From an uncultured Eubacteriaceae bacterium (GTDB lineage: Bacteria; Bacillota; Clostridia; Lachnospirales; CAG-274), in NCBI GenBank assembly GCA_938042265.1, contig CALIRN010000234.1, forward strand, positions 1-12,470: a stretch of DNA of 12,470 nucleotides. Reading direction: 5' to 3'. The notes beneath the pieces were generated by a model. The model saw only the letters and a list, made by a program, of their open reading frames with translations. It did no database searches and had not been told where the DNA came from. Positions 1 to 8,144 of the stretch are shown here, in pieces. A program made the position numbers and the translations under genes. The number at the start of each line of letters is the position of its first letter. The first letter of the stretch is position 1.

Positions 1-911
1 TCCCGGGTATAGGCATTTACGGCGAACAGATTCCCCGTCTTTGTGACTGTCCCATCTTCTCCCCGGTAGATCTCGGCAACAACATAGAAATCATCTATCT
101 TGTTGATGTTCGTCACATACTGATACTGATAGAGATATGCCGCAGCGGATTCATCAAAGCTTCCGGATGCTTCCGTTATTTTACCACTTTCTATGGCATA
201 ATTCACTACTTTTGTCACGGCATCCTCCGGCATAAACTCCGTGTTCATGACCAGATTGTAGCTTTTCTCCACGATCTCGCTCTTTCTTCCTTCCGCAATG
301 CGGATAAACCGGAAGACTGATTTGCCAAGAGGCATGGGGATCGGTCCATTATACACCGTGGAATTCTGCGTAGGATCGGAACCATCCGTTGTGTAATAAA
401 CATCATATCCGTCGGTCACCTCGATATTGATTGGGAATTCATAATCCCCACTGACCGCCGTTACCTCCGGAGCACTCAGTTCCTCGATCTCAATATGGTA
501 ATTTTTGGTAACCACTGGACTACTGATCCCATTCTCATTGATGTAGACGGCTTTGATACAGTAATCACCGCTCTCTAAAAGGATGGGTGCCGTATACAGC
601 AGACTGTGTTCTCCCGGTTCGGTTTCGTCGGTAGTATAGTAGATCTTACCACTTCCGAAAGTTGTCAGTTTCAAAGGCTGGATGCTGGTATAATATCCCT
701 CCTGCAGACTGAATTCCGGTTCCATTGCCATATAGCTCTGGTATTTACTCATAATATTTACATTACCACAGTTCAACAACAGATCATTAATGGTCTTATA
801 ATCTTCCCTGGCCGCATAGATGGCGATCAGCTTTCCATAAGCACTTTCCAGTTGTTCGGAAGTAGCTGCGGCATCCGCAACAATCTCCCGAAGCAGATAT
901 TCATATTCCAT
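1..911 (-). CDS. C-terminal part of zinc-ribbon/TPR protein with two chitobiase-C-like repeats (partial, frame-shifted from upstream part)
   Basis: This frame stays open from base 923 to the left edge, 303 codons from the ATG at 911, and continues outside the window. It starts MEYEYLLREI, a stretch that looks like the second half of a TPR unit. It then carries two similar beta-sandwich repeats at about residues 66-140 and 146-220. Each repeat has the KIYYTTD or DVYYTTDGSDP signature followed by a hydrophobic strand ending in Y; this is the Fn3-associated/chitobiase C-terminal type of repeat seen in clostridial surface proteins. A mixed alpha/beta tail follows (residues 221-303). There is no signal peptide or ribosome site of its own. 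It overlaps the end of the zinc-ribbon frame by 11 bases and most likely belongs to the same protein, shifted by an indel near 905-930. Translational restart at the ATG is possible but less likely. Function is unknown; a cell-surface or envelope role is inferred. Confidence 0.7.
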   Translation of the reverse strand, partial: MEYEYLLREIVADAAATSEQLESAYGKLIAIYAAREDYKTINDLLLNCGNVNIMSKYQSYMAMEPEFSLQEGYYTSIQPLKLTTFGSGKIYYTTDETEPGEHSLLYTAPILLESGDYCIKAVYINENGISSPVVTKNYHIEIEELSAPEVTAVSGDYEFPINIEVTDGYDVYYTTDGSDPTQNSTVYNGPIPMPLGKSVFRFIRIAEGRKSEIVEKSYNLVMNTEFMPEDAVTKVVNYAIESGKITEASGSFDESAAAYLYQYQYVTNINKIDDFYVVAEIYRGEDGTVTKTGNLFAVNAYTR

Positions 912-1377
912 TTTGTTTTTCTTTTAAGGTGATGTTCCCCGGATCGATTTCCAGCGCACGTTCATAACAGGTAACCGCCTGATCGTATTCCCCGGAAGCT
1001 ACATACTCTCTCGCACTCTTTATCTGATATTCAGCGGAATGATAGTGGGAATAAGAGATTCCGAAACCGGTACATACCACCGCTACTACCGCAAGCACCA
1101 GGATCAGCACAATGAATTTCCAGCGAAAGGGATGTTTTGCCGTATTTTCCAGCGGTTCTTCATCCCAGTCCTGCAATTCCGTCATGCTCTGCTGTGCATC
1201 CTGATCGTCCGTGGCATCTTCTTCCGGTGTCATTTCCCTGGCAATATCATGCAGAGTCTGCTCCATATTGTATTCAATTTCCGGTTCAAAATCGGGAACA
1301 ATATGGATATCCTCCCCACAGTGCTCGCAGTAAAGCGTACCTTCTTTCATTTCCGCCCCGCAATTCGGACACTTCAT
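901..1377 (-). CDS. Zinc-ribbon, single-pass membrane, TPR protein (N-terminal part of a broken gene)
   Basis: The 158 residues begin with a zinc ribbon, CPNC (3-6) and CEHC (17-20). An acidic linker rich in Asp, Glu and Gln follows (27-80), then one transmembrane helix (about 87-108) after a basic FRWK anchor. A TPR-like helix pair comes next (117-150, ending YERALEIDPGNI). The frame then ends abruptly in KEKQNGI. The motif that normally completes the TPR continues in another frame from about base 923 (KKNKMEYEYLLREI), so a small deletion or sequencing error has split one long protein; several residues of the TPR appear to be missing. By topology the ribbon should be cytoplasmic and the TPR outside. 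It starts 4 bases after the folD stop, with AAGAGGA overlapping the end of folD as ribosome site, so it is likely cotranscribed with folD. No enzymatic function can be assigned. Confidence 0.8.
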   Translation of the reverse strand: MKCPNCGAEMKEGTLYCEHCGEDIHIVPDFEPEIEYNMEQTLHDIAREMTPEEDATDDQDAQQSMTELQDWDEEPLENTAKHPFRWKFIVLILVLAVVAVVCTGFGISYSHYHSAEYQIKSAREYVASGEYDQAVTCYERALEIDPGNITLKEKQNGI

Positions 1378-1381
1378 ATAA

Positions 1382-2236
1382 TTATCCTCTTACTGCCTGC
1401 AAGGATACCGATTCCAGGCAGTTATTCATCAGCATAGCTATGGTCATAGGACCTACGCCGCCGGGAACCGGAGTAATGGCGCTGCATACAGGCTCCACAC
1501 TGTCAAAGTCCACATCACCGCACAACTTGTTTTCTTCGTTGCGGTGAATTCCCACGTCAATGACAACCGCACCCTCTTTTACATATTCTGCCGTGATCAT
1601 CTTCGGCTTGCCGACAGCCACCACCAGAATATCCGCTCTTTTGGTTACTTCTTTCAGATCTTTGGTACGGCTGTGAGCCACCGTCACCGTACCGTTCTCC
1701 CGAAGCAGCAACAATGCCATGGGCTTGCCGACGATATTACTTCTGCCTACCACCACACACTCTTTTCCGGCGATCTCAATACCGGAACGCTTCAGCAGCT
1801 GTATGACTCCTGCAGGAGTACAGGACACAAAGCCCGGCTTGCCGATGCAGAGTGCACCGACATTCTGGGGATGAAATCCGTCTACATCCTTTAAAGGAGA
1901 AATGGAATCCAGTACCTTTTCTTCGTCAATATGTTTCGGTAACGGCAGCTGCACCAGAATGCCGTTGACATCGGTTCTGTCATTTAATTCCCGGATCAGC
2001 TCCAGTAATTTTTTCTCTGTTGTCTCCTCTGGAAGTTCATATGCCAGAGACCGGATACCTACATATTCGCAGGCCTTTTTCTTGTTGCGGACATATACGG
2101 AAGATGCGGGATCCGCACCTACCTGGATCACCGCCAGCGTTACTTCGCAGCCCTGCTCTTTTAACCCTGCGACTTTTTCTTTGACTTCATCTTTAATCTG
2201 TGCGGAAATAACTTTTCCATCTATTAACTGTGCCAT
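1382..2236 (-). CDS. folD: Bifunctional methylenetetrahydrofolate dehydrogenase / methenyltetrahydrofolate cyclohydrolase
   Basis: FolD oxidises 5,10-methylene-THF to 5,10-methenyl-THF with NADP(+) and hydrolyses that to 10-formyl-THF in the cytoplasm. The 284 residues match the usual family length. The catalytic-domain signature YVRNKKKACEYVGI (48-61) holds the expected Tyr48 and catalytic Lys52. QLPLP (96-100) and KDVDGF (116-121, Asp119) form the folate site. GRSNIVGKP (164-172) is the nucleotide-binding loop and PVPGGVGPMT (256-265) the C-terminal signature. TAAGGAGG lies 8 bases before the ATG, fixing the start. It follows fhs by 18 bases, so the pair can be cotranscribed and forms a formate-to-methylene-THF route. 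Its codons differ from fhs: in the first 191 residues Thr uses ACA only 2 of 8 times and Pro uses CCG 3 of 9 times, against 11 of 15 and 0 of 6 in the first 200 residues of fhs. This suggests a different genomic background. Confidence 0.97.
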   Translation of the reverse strand: MAQLIDGKVISAQIKDEVKEKVAGLKEQGCEVTLAVIQVGADPASSVYVRNKKKACEYVGIRSLAYELPEETTEKKLLELIRELNDRTDVNGILVQLPLPKHIDEEKVLDSISPLKDVDGFHPQNVGALCIGKPGFVSCTPAGVIQLLKRSGIEIAGKECVVVGRSNIVGKPMALLLLRENGTVTVAHSRTKDLKEVTKRADILVVAVGKPKMITAEYVKEGAVVIDVGIHRNEENKLCGDVDFDSVEPVCSAITPVPGGVGPMTIAMLMNNCLESVSLQAVRG

Positions 2237-2254
2237 GAGACACTTTCCTCCTTA

Positions 2255-3922
2255 CTAGAACAAGCCTACGATCCTGCCGCTGTCATCCACATCGATATTT
2301 TCAGCAGCAGGTGTTTTTGGCAAACCGGGCATAGTCATTATATCACCTGCAAGAGCAACAATAAAGCCTGCACCGGCACTTACTCTTATTTCCTTAATAG
2401 TAACCGTAAAGCCGTTTGGTCTGCCTAAAAGCTTAGCATTGTCACTTAATGAATACTGTGTTTTTGCTATACAGACAGGCATTTTGTCAAGACCAAGCTC
2501 CTCAAGCTTATCAATCTGCTTTTTAACCTTTGGCAAAAATGCAACATCATCTGCACCGTAAATTTCCTTACAGATTATTGAAATTTTTGAAACGATGCTT
2601 TCATTTTCCTCATAAATAGGGTGGAAGCTGCTGGTTTTGTTATCAAGCACTTCAAGCACCTTGTTTGCAAGAGCCTCGCCTCCTACACCTCCTTTAGCCC
2701 ATACCTCTGAGAGTGCAAAATCTGCGTCCATTTCCTCACATTTTGAGCGTACAAAGCCTATTTCCTCATCAGTATCGGTAATAAAGTTATTAAGTGTAAC
2801 AATTACAGGTACGCCAAACTTTTGTAAATTTTCAATATGCTTTTCAAGGTTGACAAAGCCCGACTTAACAGCTTCGATATTAGGTTGGGAAAGTTTGGTT
2901 TTTGGTACACCCCCGTTATATTTAAGCGCTCTTATTGTTGCAACAAGTACAACTGCGTCAGGCTTTAAGTTTGCCTTACGGCATTTAATATCAAAGAATT
3001 TTTCTGCACCTAAATCAGCACCGAAACCTGCCTCGGTAATAACCACATCTGCGAGCTTCATTGCCATTTTTGTTGCCTTAATTGAGTTGCAACCATGGGC
3101 AATATTAGCAAAAGGACCGCCATGAATAATAGCAGGAGAATGCTCAAGTGTCTGTACCATATTAGGCTTAATTGCGTCCTTTAACAGCGCTGTCATCGCA
3201 CCGTCAGCCTTAAGATCCTTGGCAGTTACCGGCTTGCCAGATCTGTTGTAGCCAATAATTATTTTACCCAGTTTTTCTTTTAAATCCTTAATATTTTCGG
3301 AAAGACAGACAATTGCCATAATTTCGGAAGCTACGGTTATCATAAAGCCGTCTTCTCTTACAACGCCGTTCTTGTCACCGATACCGATAACAACATCACG
3401 CAAGGTACGGTCATTTAAGTCAAGGACTCTTTTCCATGTAATGTTATTGGTATCAATATCAAGAGCATTGCCCTGATGAATATGGTTATCAATCATTGAT
3501 GAAAGCAGATTGTTTGCTGTTGTCATGGCGTGAATATCACCTGTAAAGTGCAGATTAATATCCTCCATAGGTACAACCTGAGCATAGCCGCCGCCGGCAG
3601 CACCGCCCTTTACACCCATACATGGACCTAAGGATGGCTCACGTAAAGCAACAAGTGTTTTAACGCCTATGCGGTTAAGTCCTTCTGCAAGACCTATTGT
3701 TGTTGTTGTTTTACCCTCACCTGCAGGAGTGGGATTAATTGCTGTAACCAAAACAAGCTTGGCATCCTTATTGAGCTTTGTTTTTTCATACAGCTCGTCA
3801 GAGAGCTTTGCTTTGTATTTACCGTACAACTCCAAATCATCGCTGTCTATACCAAATTTTTCCGCAACGCTTACAATAGGTTCCAAAACGCATTCCTGCG
3901 CAATTTCAATATCACTTTTCAT
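2255..3922 (-). CDS. fhs: Formate--tetrahydrofolate ligase (10-formyl-THF synthetase)
   Basis: Fhs joins formate to THF at the cost of ATP, giving 10-formyl-THF for purine synthesis, formyl-Met-tRNA or the methyl branch of the Wood-Ljungdahl pathway. The 555 residues are full length. The ATP loop PAGEGKTTT is at 66-74, EPSLGP at 95-100, the glycine-rich GGAAGGGYAQV at 107-117 and DINLHFTGD at 121-129. The conserved C-terminal MPGLPKTPAA segment precedes the last 15 residues. TAAGGAGG lies just before the ATG, and a sigma-A-type promoter sits at 3959-3986, so it probably starts its own transcript with folD downstream. The body of the gene uses ACA, GGT and CTT/TTA codons like the genes to its right. 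The last dozen codons (two ATC, GTG, GAC, AGG, TTC) look more like folD, so a mosaic end is possible. Fhs occurs in many anaerobes, so it alone does not prove acetogenesis. Confidence 0.97.
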   Translation of the reverse strand: MKSDIEIAQECVLEPIVSVAEKFGIDSDDLELYGKYKAKLSDELYEKTKLNKDAKLVLVTAINPTPAGEGKTTTTIGLAEGLNRIGVKTLVALREPSLGPCMGVKGGAAGGGYAQVVPMEDINLHFTGDIHAMTTANNLLSSMIDNHIHQGNALDIDTNNITWKRVLDLNDRTLRDVVIGIGDKNGVVREDGFMITVASEIMAIVCLSENIKDLKEKLGKIIIGYNRSGKPVTAKDLKADGAMTALLKDAIKPNMVQTLEHSPAIIHGGPFANIAHGCNSIKATKMAMKLADVVITEAGFGADLGAEKFFDIKCRKANLKPDAVVLVATIRALKYNGGVPKTKLSQPNIEAVKSGFVNLEKHIENLQKFGVPVIVTLNNFITDTDEEIGFVRSKCEEMDADFALSEVWAKGGVGGEALANKVLEVLDNKTSSFHPIYEENESIVSKISIICKEIYGADDVAFLPKVKKQIDKLEELGLDKMPVCIAKTQYSLSDNAKLLGRPNGFTVTIKEIRVSAGAGFIVALAGDIMTMPGLPKTPAAENIDVDDSGRIVGLF

Positions 3923-3958
3923 AGCTTGCCTCCTTAGATAAAATAAAATAATAAATAT

Positions 3959-3986
3959 ATGATACCACTATTTACAATTAAATCAA
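3959..3986 (-). promoter_or_regulatory. Candidate sigma-A promoter for fhs
   Basis: Read on the minus strand, TTGATT (3981-3986) is followed after 16 bases by TATCAT (3959-3964). The predicted start of transcription is about 30 bases before the fhs ATG, which leaves no room for a folate or purine riboswitch. No clear terminator separates ftsK from this promoter, so some read-through from ftsK is possible. Confidence 0.55.
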
Positions 3987-4015
3987 GTTAAAATTATTAC
4001 TATTTTTATAAATAC

Positions 4016-6697
4016 TTAATAATCATTGTAGGAATCGTATCTTTCCTTACGTTCTCTCAGTTCATATTTATCCATAAGTACTTCACGCGGCTGGCTGCCG
4101 TTTGTAGGACCGAGTATACCACGTTCCTCCAAAGTTTCAATAATACGAGATGCACGGTTGAAGCCGATTCGGAAATGTCTTTGCACCTTACCTGCAGAGG
4201 CGCCCTTTGGATTTGAAACAATCCATTCAAGCACTTCCTCAGTCATAGGGTCCTCGTCACCGCCGTCTGCACCCTCAGTAACGGTAATACTTGCCTTTGT
4301 TATTTCATTTATAATTGTTTCATCATAATTTGGCTCATCCAGTCCTATGTAATTAACAACTCGTTCAACCTCGTCATCTGTTATAAATGCGCCCTGTATT
4401 CTCATTGGCTTAGCCATATCAGCTGTTTTAAAGAGCATATCACCCTTACCTAAAAGCTTTTCTGCTCCGGTGGAATCCAGTATAATTCGTGAATCCATTG
4501 AACCCGATACCTTAAAGGCAATACGCGAAGGTACATTTGAACGTATAAGACCTGTAAGCACATCGGCAGAAGGTCTCTGAGTTGCAAGTACAAGGTGCAT
4601 ACCTGCCGCACGTGCCTTTTGTGCAAGACGGCATATAGATGTTTCTATTTCCTTGCCAACCACCATCATAAGGTCTGCAAGCTCATCAATAATAATGACT
4701 ATCTGGCTGAGTCTTTCATCTTTATTTACCTTTTGGTTATAGCCTTCAATATTACGTGTACCGGACTTTGCCAACAGCTTATAACGTCTTTCCATTTCTA
4801 TTACGGCCCAGTTAAGAGCACCTGCTGCTTTCTCGGGCTCAGTTACAACAGGCAGCAAAAGGTGGGGTATACCATTGTATACACTAAGTTCAACCATTTT
4901 AGGATCAACCATTATCATTTTAACCTCATCAGGGGTTGCCTTATATAAAATACTCATAATAAGAGTGTTTATACATACACTTTTACCTGAACCTGTTGTA
5001 CCAGCAACAAGCAGATGAGGCATCTTTGCAAGGTCGGCTACGGTAACACTGCCTGTAATATCTTTACCAAGACCGAAGGCGATTTTGGATTTAAATTTTT
5101 GGAACTGTTCACTCCTCAGTACTTCACTGAAATAAACACTTTCTCTTGTATCATTGGGGATTTCTATACCTATAGCGCTTTTGCCCGGTATAGGTGCCTC
5201 AATAATAATACTCTCTGCAGCCATGGAAAATTTAATATCATTTTCAAGATTGGTAACAGCGCTTACTTTTGTACCGGTACTTGGAGTAAGCTCATACCTC
5301 GTAACCGTGGGTCCTATACTGATATTATTAACCTTTGCTTCAACTTTGAATATTGCAAGGGTTTCTTCAAGCTTTTTAGCCTTTCTGAGTATTTCCTCTT
5401 TTGTTTTTTCGGCTGACTTATTTTTATTTACACCTAAAAATTCAAGCTTTGGAAATTTATATTCCGTTTTCTTTTTTTCAACCTCAAGCTTGTCCACCAG
5501 CTTTGTTTTTTCTGCCTCAATAATTTCAGGCTCCTCCTCTGAAGAATAAGGTTCTTCCCACGGAGGTCTATCCTGCTTGTTGCTTTCGGGTGTAGCCTTT
5601 TCTACAGGTGTTTTTTCTGCCGTATAAAAGGCTGCCTCCATCTGTTTAGGTTCATTTTCGACAAAGCTTTTTATAGGCTGTGGCAATTCTCCCTCCTGAA
5701 GTTCAGATGTATTAGAAATAATTTGTTCTGACGGCTCATCTTCAAGAGGGACTGAGTTCTTATTCCTATCCAGCATATCTATAATGCCTGTTAAATCAAC
5801 CTGACTGTTTTCATCCTTATAGGAGTAAAGCTCATCTGTAAGAAGCGAAATTTTATTTTCCCTTTTATTGCTTTTTTTTATGTCAAGAGTAAGTACTCTG
5901 TCCTGATTTTCTCCCTGATGTACTCGGCGGGTACTGCGTTTGCCCGATTTTATTTCCTGCTCCTCTTTTGCAGGCTTCTGAGGAATATCTGTATCCTCAT
6001 AATAATCTTCATCATCTTCATAATAATAATCAATATATTTATAACGTATATTGTCAGCATAACTAATAATACTGCGTATACAGCCTATGACAGATCCGCC
6101 GCTTATAAGCATAACCATTATTATGGCAAGCAGAATAATTATAATATAAAATCCCACATTTCCAACCAGCTTATAAAGCCCCGCATATAAAAGTGCACCC
6201 ACAAGACCACCGTTGCTGCCTTCTCCATGCCGGAAGCTGTAGGAAATAAAACCCGGCAGTGACATATTATCATACTGCTGTATGCCTCCAAAACTATGTA
6301 CAAAAGCAATTATTGTTAAAAATAATATAAAAGAAAAAGCAGCTCTGATTTTAAATATGGCATCACTCTTTTCCGTTGCAAGATAAATTGCGCCGATAAT
6401 AAGTGCTACAGGTAAAATCCATGCCCCCATACCAAGTATGCCAAGTAATATTGACGCAACCGCCCTGCCTATAATACCTGCATTCTCCGAGCTGCCGTTT
6501 ATAAGAAAGGCAAACAGCATAACAGCTATGCCCACCATTATAATCATAACCAGCTCCTTACGCATACCTGCCTGTCCGGTATCTGACATATTATCGGATT
6601 TATTTTCAGAACTCTTTTTACTGTTTTTATTATTGGTATTTGTTTTTTTTGTATTTTTGTTTTTAACTGCTGCAGCGCCTTTCTTCTGCTCAGCCAT
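4016..6697 (-). CDS. DNA translocase FtsK/SpoIIIE family
   Basis: This is an inner-membrane ATP-driven DNA pump that clears chromosomes from the division or sporulation septum. The 893 residues begin with a Lys/Asn-rich cytoplasmic tail (1-45). Hydrophobic segments follow at about 48-66, 77-107, 117-135 and 180-203, with a further weaker one near 164-178, matching the four-helix FtsK anchor. An acidic, low-complexity linker spans about 223-415. The motor has Walker A GTTGSGKS at 566-573, Walker B IVIIIDE ending at Asp671/Glu672, and the ATQRPSADV segment at 705-713. The winged-helix gamma domain that reads chromosome-orienting sequences lies at about 815-876. The start is supported by AAAAAGGGTGT shortly upstream and a good promoter at 6731-6759. 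Sequence alone does not settle whether this is the vegetative FtsK or the sporulation SpoIIIE, so no symbol is given. The adjacent metabolic genes have no evident functional link. Confidence 0.95.
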   Translation of the reverse strand: MAEQKKGAAAVKNKNTKKTNTNNKNSKKSSENKSDNMSDTGQAGMRKELVMIIMVGIAVMLFAFLINGSSENAGIIGRAVASILLGILGMGAWILPVALIIGAIYLATEKSDAIFKIRAAFSFILFLTIIAFVHSFGGIQQYDNMSLPGFISYSFRHGEGSNGGLVGALLYAGLYKLVGNVGFYIIIILLAIIMVMLISGGSVIGCIRSIISYADNIRYKYIDYYYEDDEDYYEDTDIPQKPAKEEQEIKSGKRSTRRVHQGENQDRVLTLDIKKSNKRENKISLLTDELYSYKDENSQVDLTGIIDMLDRNKNSVPLEDEPSEQIISNTSELQEGELPQPIKSFVENEPKQMEAAFYTAEKTPVEKATPESNKQDRPPWEEPYSSEEEPEIIEAEKTKLVDKLEVEKKKTEYKFPKLEFLGVNKNKSAEKTKEEILRKAKKLEETLAIFKVEAKVNNISIGPTVTRYELTPSTGTKVSAVTNLENDIKFSMAAESIIIEAPIPGKSAIGIEIPNDTRESVYFSEVLRSEQFQKFKSKIAFGLGKDITGSVTVADLAKMPHLLVAGTTGSGKSVCINTLIMSILYKATPDEVKMIMVDPKMVELSVYNGIPHLLLPVVTEPEKAAGALNWAVIEMERRYKLLAKSGTRNIEGYNQKVNKDERLSQIVIIIDELADLMMVVGKEIETSICRLAQKARAAGMHLVLATQRPSADVLTGLIRSNVPSRIAFKVSGSMDSRIILDSTGAEKLLGKGDMLFKTADMAKPMRIQGAFITDDEVERVVNYIGLDEPNYDETIINEITKASITVTEGADGGDEDPMTEEVLEWIVSNPKGASAGKVQRHFRIGFNRASRIIETLEERGILGPTNGSQPREVLMDKYELRERKERYDSYNDY

Positions 6698-6730
6698 TAT
6701 ATCACACCCTTTTTAGTTACTAATATTTTT

Positions 6731-6759
6731 ATTATAACACAAATTTTTCCTGACAACAA
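6731..6759 (-). promoter_or_regulatory. Candidate sigma-A promoter for ftsK/spoIIIE
   Basis: On the minus strand TTGTTG (6754-6759) is followed after exactly 17 bases by a perfect TATAAT (6731-6736). The -10 box lies 33 bases before the ATG. It is divergent from the purK promoter about 65 bases away, so the 269-base spacer serves two unrelated transcripts. Confidence 0.65.
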
Positions 6760-6824
6760 CCTTAATTTATCTTAAACGGATTGAACAAAAATATGTAATA
6801 ATTTGTATTTTTCTATTAATCTGC

Positions 6825-6853
6825 TTGCAAAAAATTCCTTAATGTGATATGAT
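6825..6853 (+). promoter_or_regulatory. Candidate sigma-A promoter for purK-purE-xre
   Basis: TTGCAA (6825-6830), a 17-base spacer and TATGAT (6848-6853) make a good vegetative promoter. It predicts a leader of about 105 bases before the purK start. A second TATGAT at 6885-6890 has no convincing -35 box and instead forms half of a small inverted repeat. Confidence 0.6.
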
Positions 6854-6883
6854 ACTAAAATACTGGTAAAACTCACAAAAATA

Positions 6884-6901
6884 ATATGATACAAGTCATA
6901 T
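6884..6901 (+). repeat. Small inverted repeat in the purK leader
   Basis: ATATGA (6884-6889) and TCATAT (6896-6901) are exact reverse complements around a 6-base loop, TACAAG. It lies in the predicted untranslated leader just after the start of transcription. It could be an operator or a weak RNA hairpin; the arms are short and AT-rich, so chance is a real alternative. Confidence 0.35.
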
Positions 6902-6951
6902 CTGTTTTGTAGCCGCAGTGTACCATACCATAAATTAGGTAAATGTAAAAC

Positions 6952-6958
6952 GGAGGAG
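6952..6958 (+). promoter_or_regulatory. Ribosome binding site that fixes the purK start at TTG 6967
   Basis: GGAGGAG ends 8 bases before TTG at 6967. The in-frame GTG at 6958 overlaps this site and so cannot be the start it serves. TTG is therefore the likely initiation codon. Confidence 0.75.
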
Positions 6959-6966
6959 TGACAGCT

Positions 6967-8133
6967 TTGGACAAGGATTACTTAGGTATCCGTATAGGCA
7001 TAATCGGCGGAGGCCAGTTGGGTAAGATGATGATAGAAGAAGCCAAAAAGCTTTCTTTCCACATTACGGTTTTAGCCCCTACGCCTGATTGTCCTGCTCA
7101 TAGTATCAGCGATAAGCATATTGTTGCTGATTTTAACGATAAGGATGCAATAAGACAGCTTGCAGAACAATGCGATGTTGTAACCTACGAGTTTGAGCAT
7201 ATTGATGCGCAGGTATTAACAGAGCTTGAAAATGCCGGTTACAAAATTTATCCTACTGCAAAAAGTCTAAGTATCATACAAAACAAATATACACAAAAGC
7301 AGCTTTTAAAACAGGACGGTTTACCTGTGCCTGACTTTGTACAGATAAACTCGGTTGAAGATATGTATAAAGCCGGCAATGAGTTTTCCTATCCTTATAT
7401 GCTTAAAGCCTGCACAGGAGGCTATGATGGTAAGGGAAATGCTCTTGTAAAGGATAGTTCTTGTGTACCTGATGCTTATTCTCTCCTTGGTGGCGGTAAA
7501 ATTGCATTAATGGCGGAAAGACTTGTAGACTTTGCTATGGAAACTTCTGTTTTGGCCTGCCGTGGCTTAAACGGTGATATTGCAGTTTATCCTGTTGGTG
7601 ACAACAGGCATATAAACAGTATTCTGCATGAAACAATAGTGCCAGCTGATATTACTCATGACGCTGCTGATAAGGCTATGGAGGTAGCAAGGCGCGTAAT
7701 GGAGGTATTTGATGGTATTGGCATGTTTTGTGTGGAAATGTTTATTACAAGGAATATGCAGGTGCTTGTAAATGAGGTTGCTCCGCGTCCTCATAATTCA
7801 GGTCACTACACAATAGAAGGCTGTATTACAAGCCAGTTTGCAAATCATATCAGAGCCATAACAGTTCTTCCCTTGGGTGACACATCGCTTATCAGCCCCA
7901 CAGTAATGATTAATTTACTGGGTGAGGAGGGTAAGGAAGGCAAAACTAAGGTTAACGGGCTTTATCAGGCACTTAGTCTTAATAGAGTTCGTGTGCATAT
8001 TTACGGTAAGTCCACTACCAAACCACGTCGTAAGATGGGACATATTACCGTAACTGCAGATACTGCCGGGGAGGCATTATCCACAGCAGAAAGAGCTTAT
8101 AATTATATAACAATTACAGCAGAGGATCAATAG
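6967..8133 (+). CDS. purK: 5-(carboxyamino)imidazole ribonucleotide synthase (N5-CAIR synthetase)
   Basis: PurK uses ATP and bicarbonate to carboxylate AIR to N5-CAIR in de novo purine synthesis. From the TTG start it has 388 residues, normal for the ATP-grasp PurK family. The N-terminal Rossmann-like loop GIIGGGQLGKMM is at 11-22 and YEFEHID at 74-80. The ATP-grasp glycine loop KACTGGYDGKG is at 147-157, the substrate and metal segment NEVAPRPHNSGH at 269-280, and KPRRKMGH at 352-359. It heads an operon with purE, which starts 11 bases later from a ribosome site overlapping the purK stop, and with an XRE regulator. PurK is unnecessary where a class II PurE is used, so its presence fits the class I PurE next door. 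The order K then E is the reverse of the familiar purEK arrangement. Codon use resembles ftsK and fhs. Confidence 0.96.
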   Translation: MDKDYLGIRIGIIGGGQLGKMMIEEAKKLSFHITVLAPTPDCPAHSISDKHIVADFNDKDAIRQLAEQCDVVTYEFEHIDAQVLTELENAGYKIYPTAKSLSIIQNKYTQKQLLKQDGLPVPDFVQINSVEDMYKAGNEFSYPYMLKACTGGYDGKGNALVKDSSCVPDAYSLLGGGKIALMAERLVDFAMETSVLACRGLNGDIAVYPVGDNRHINSILHETIVPADITHDAADKAMEVARRVMEVFDGIGMFCVEMFITRNMQVLVNEVAPRPHNSGHYTIEGCITSQFANHIRAITVLPLGDTSLISPTVMINLLGEEGKEGKTKVNGLYQALSLNRVRVHIYGKSTTKPRRKMGHITVTADTAGEALSTAERAYNYITITAEDQ

Positions 8134-8144
8134 GAGGTGATTTT

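Noticed and set aside
606..2258. Several plus-strand open frames across the zinc-ribbon and folD genes
   Set aside because: They are antisense to well-supported genes, have no ribosome sites and contain no recognisable domains.
3923..4015. Folate (THF) riboswitch upstream of fhs
   Set aside because: The predicted leader is only about 30 bases, too short for the aptamer, and no conserved core is visible.
4595..6716. Plus-strand open frames opposite ftsK/spoIIIE, some hydrophobic
   Set aside because: They mirror the membrane and low-complexity codons of the translocase and have no independent signals.
6958..6966. GTG at 6958 as the purK start, adding three residues
   Set aside because: The codon overlaps the GGAGGAG ribosome site; TTG at 6967 has correct spacing and matches where the conserved N-terminus begins.
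6780..6966. Purine riboswitch upstream of purK
   Set aside because: I could not find the conserved three-way-junction core sequences or a terminator/antiterminator pair; only short AT-rich inverted repeats are present.
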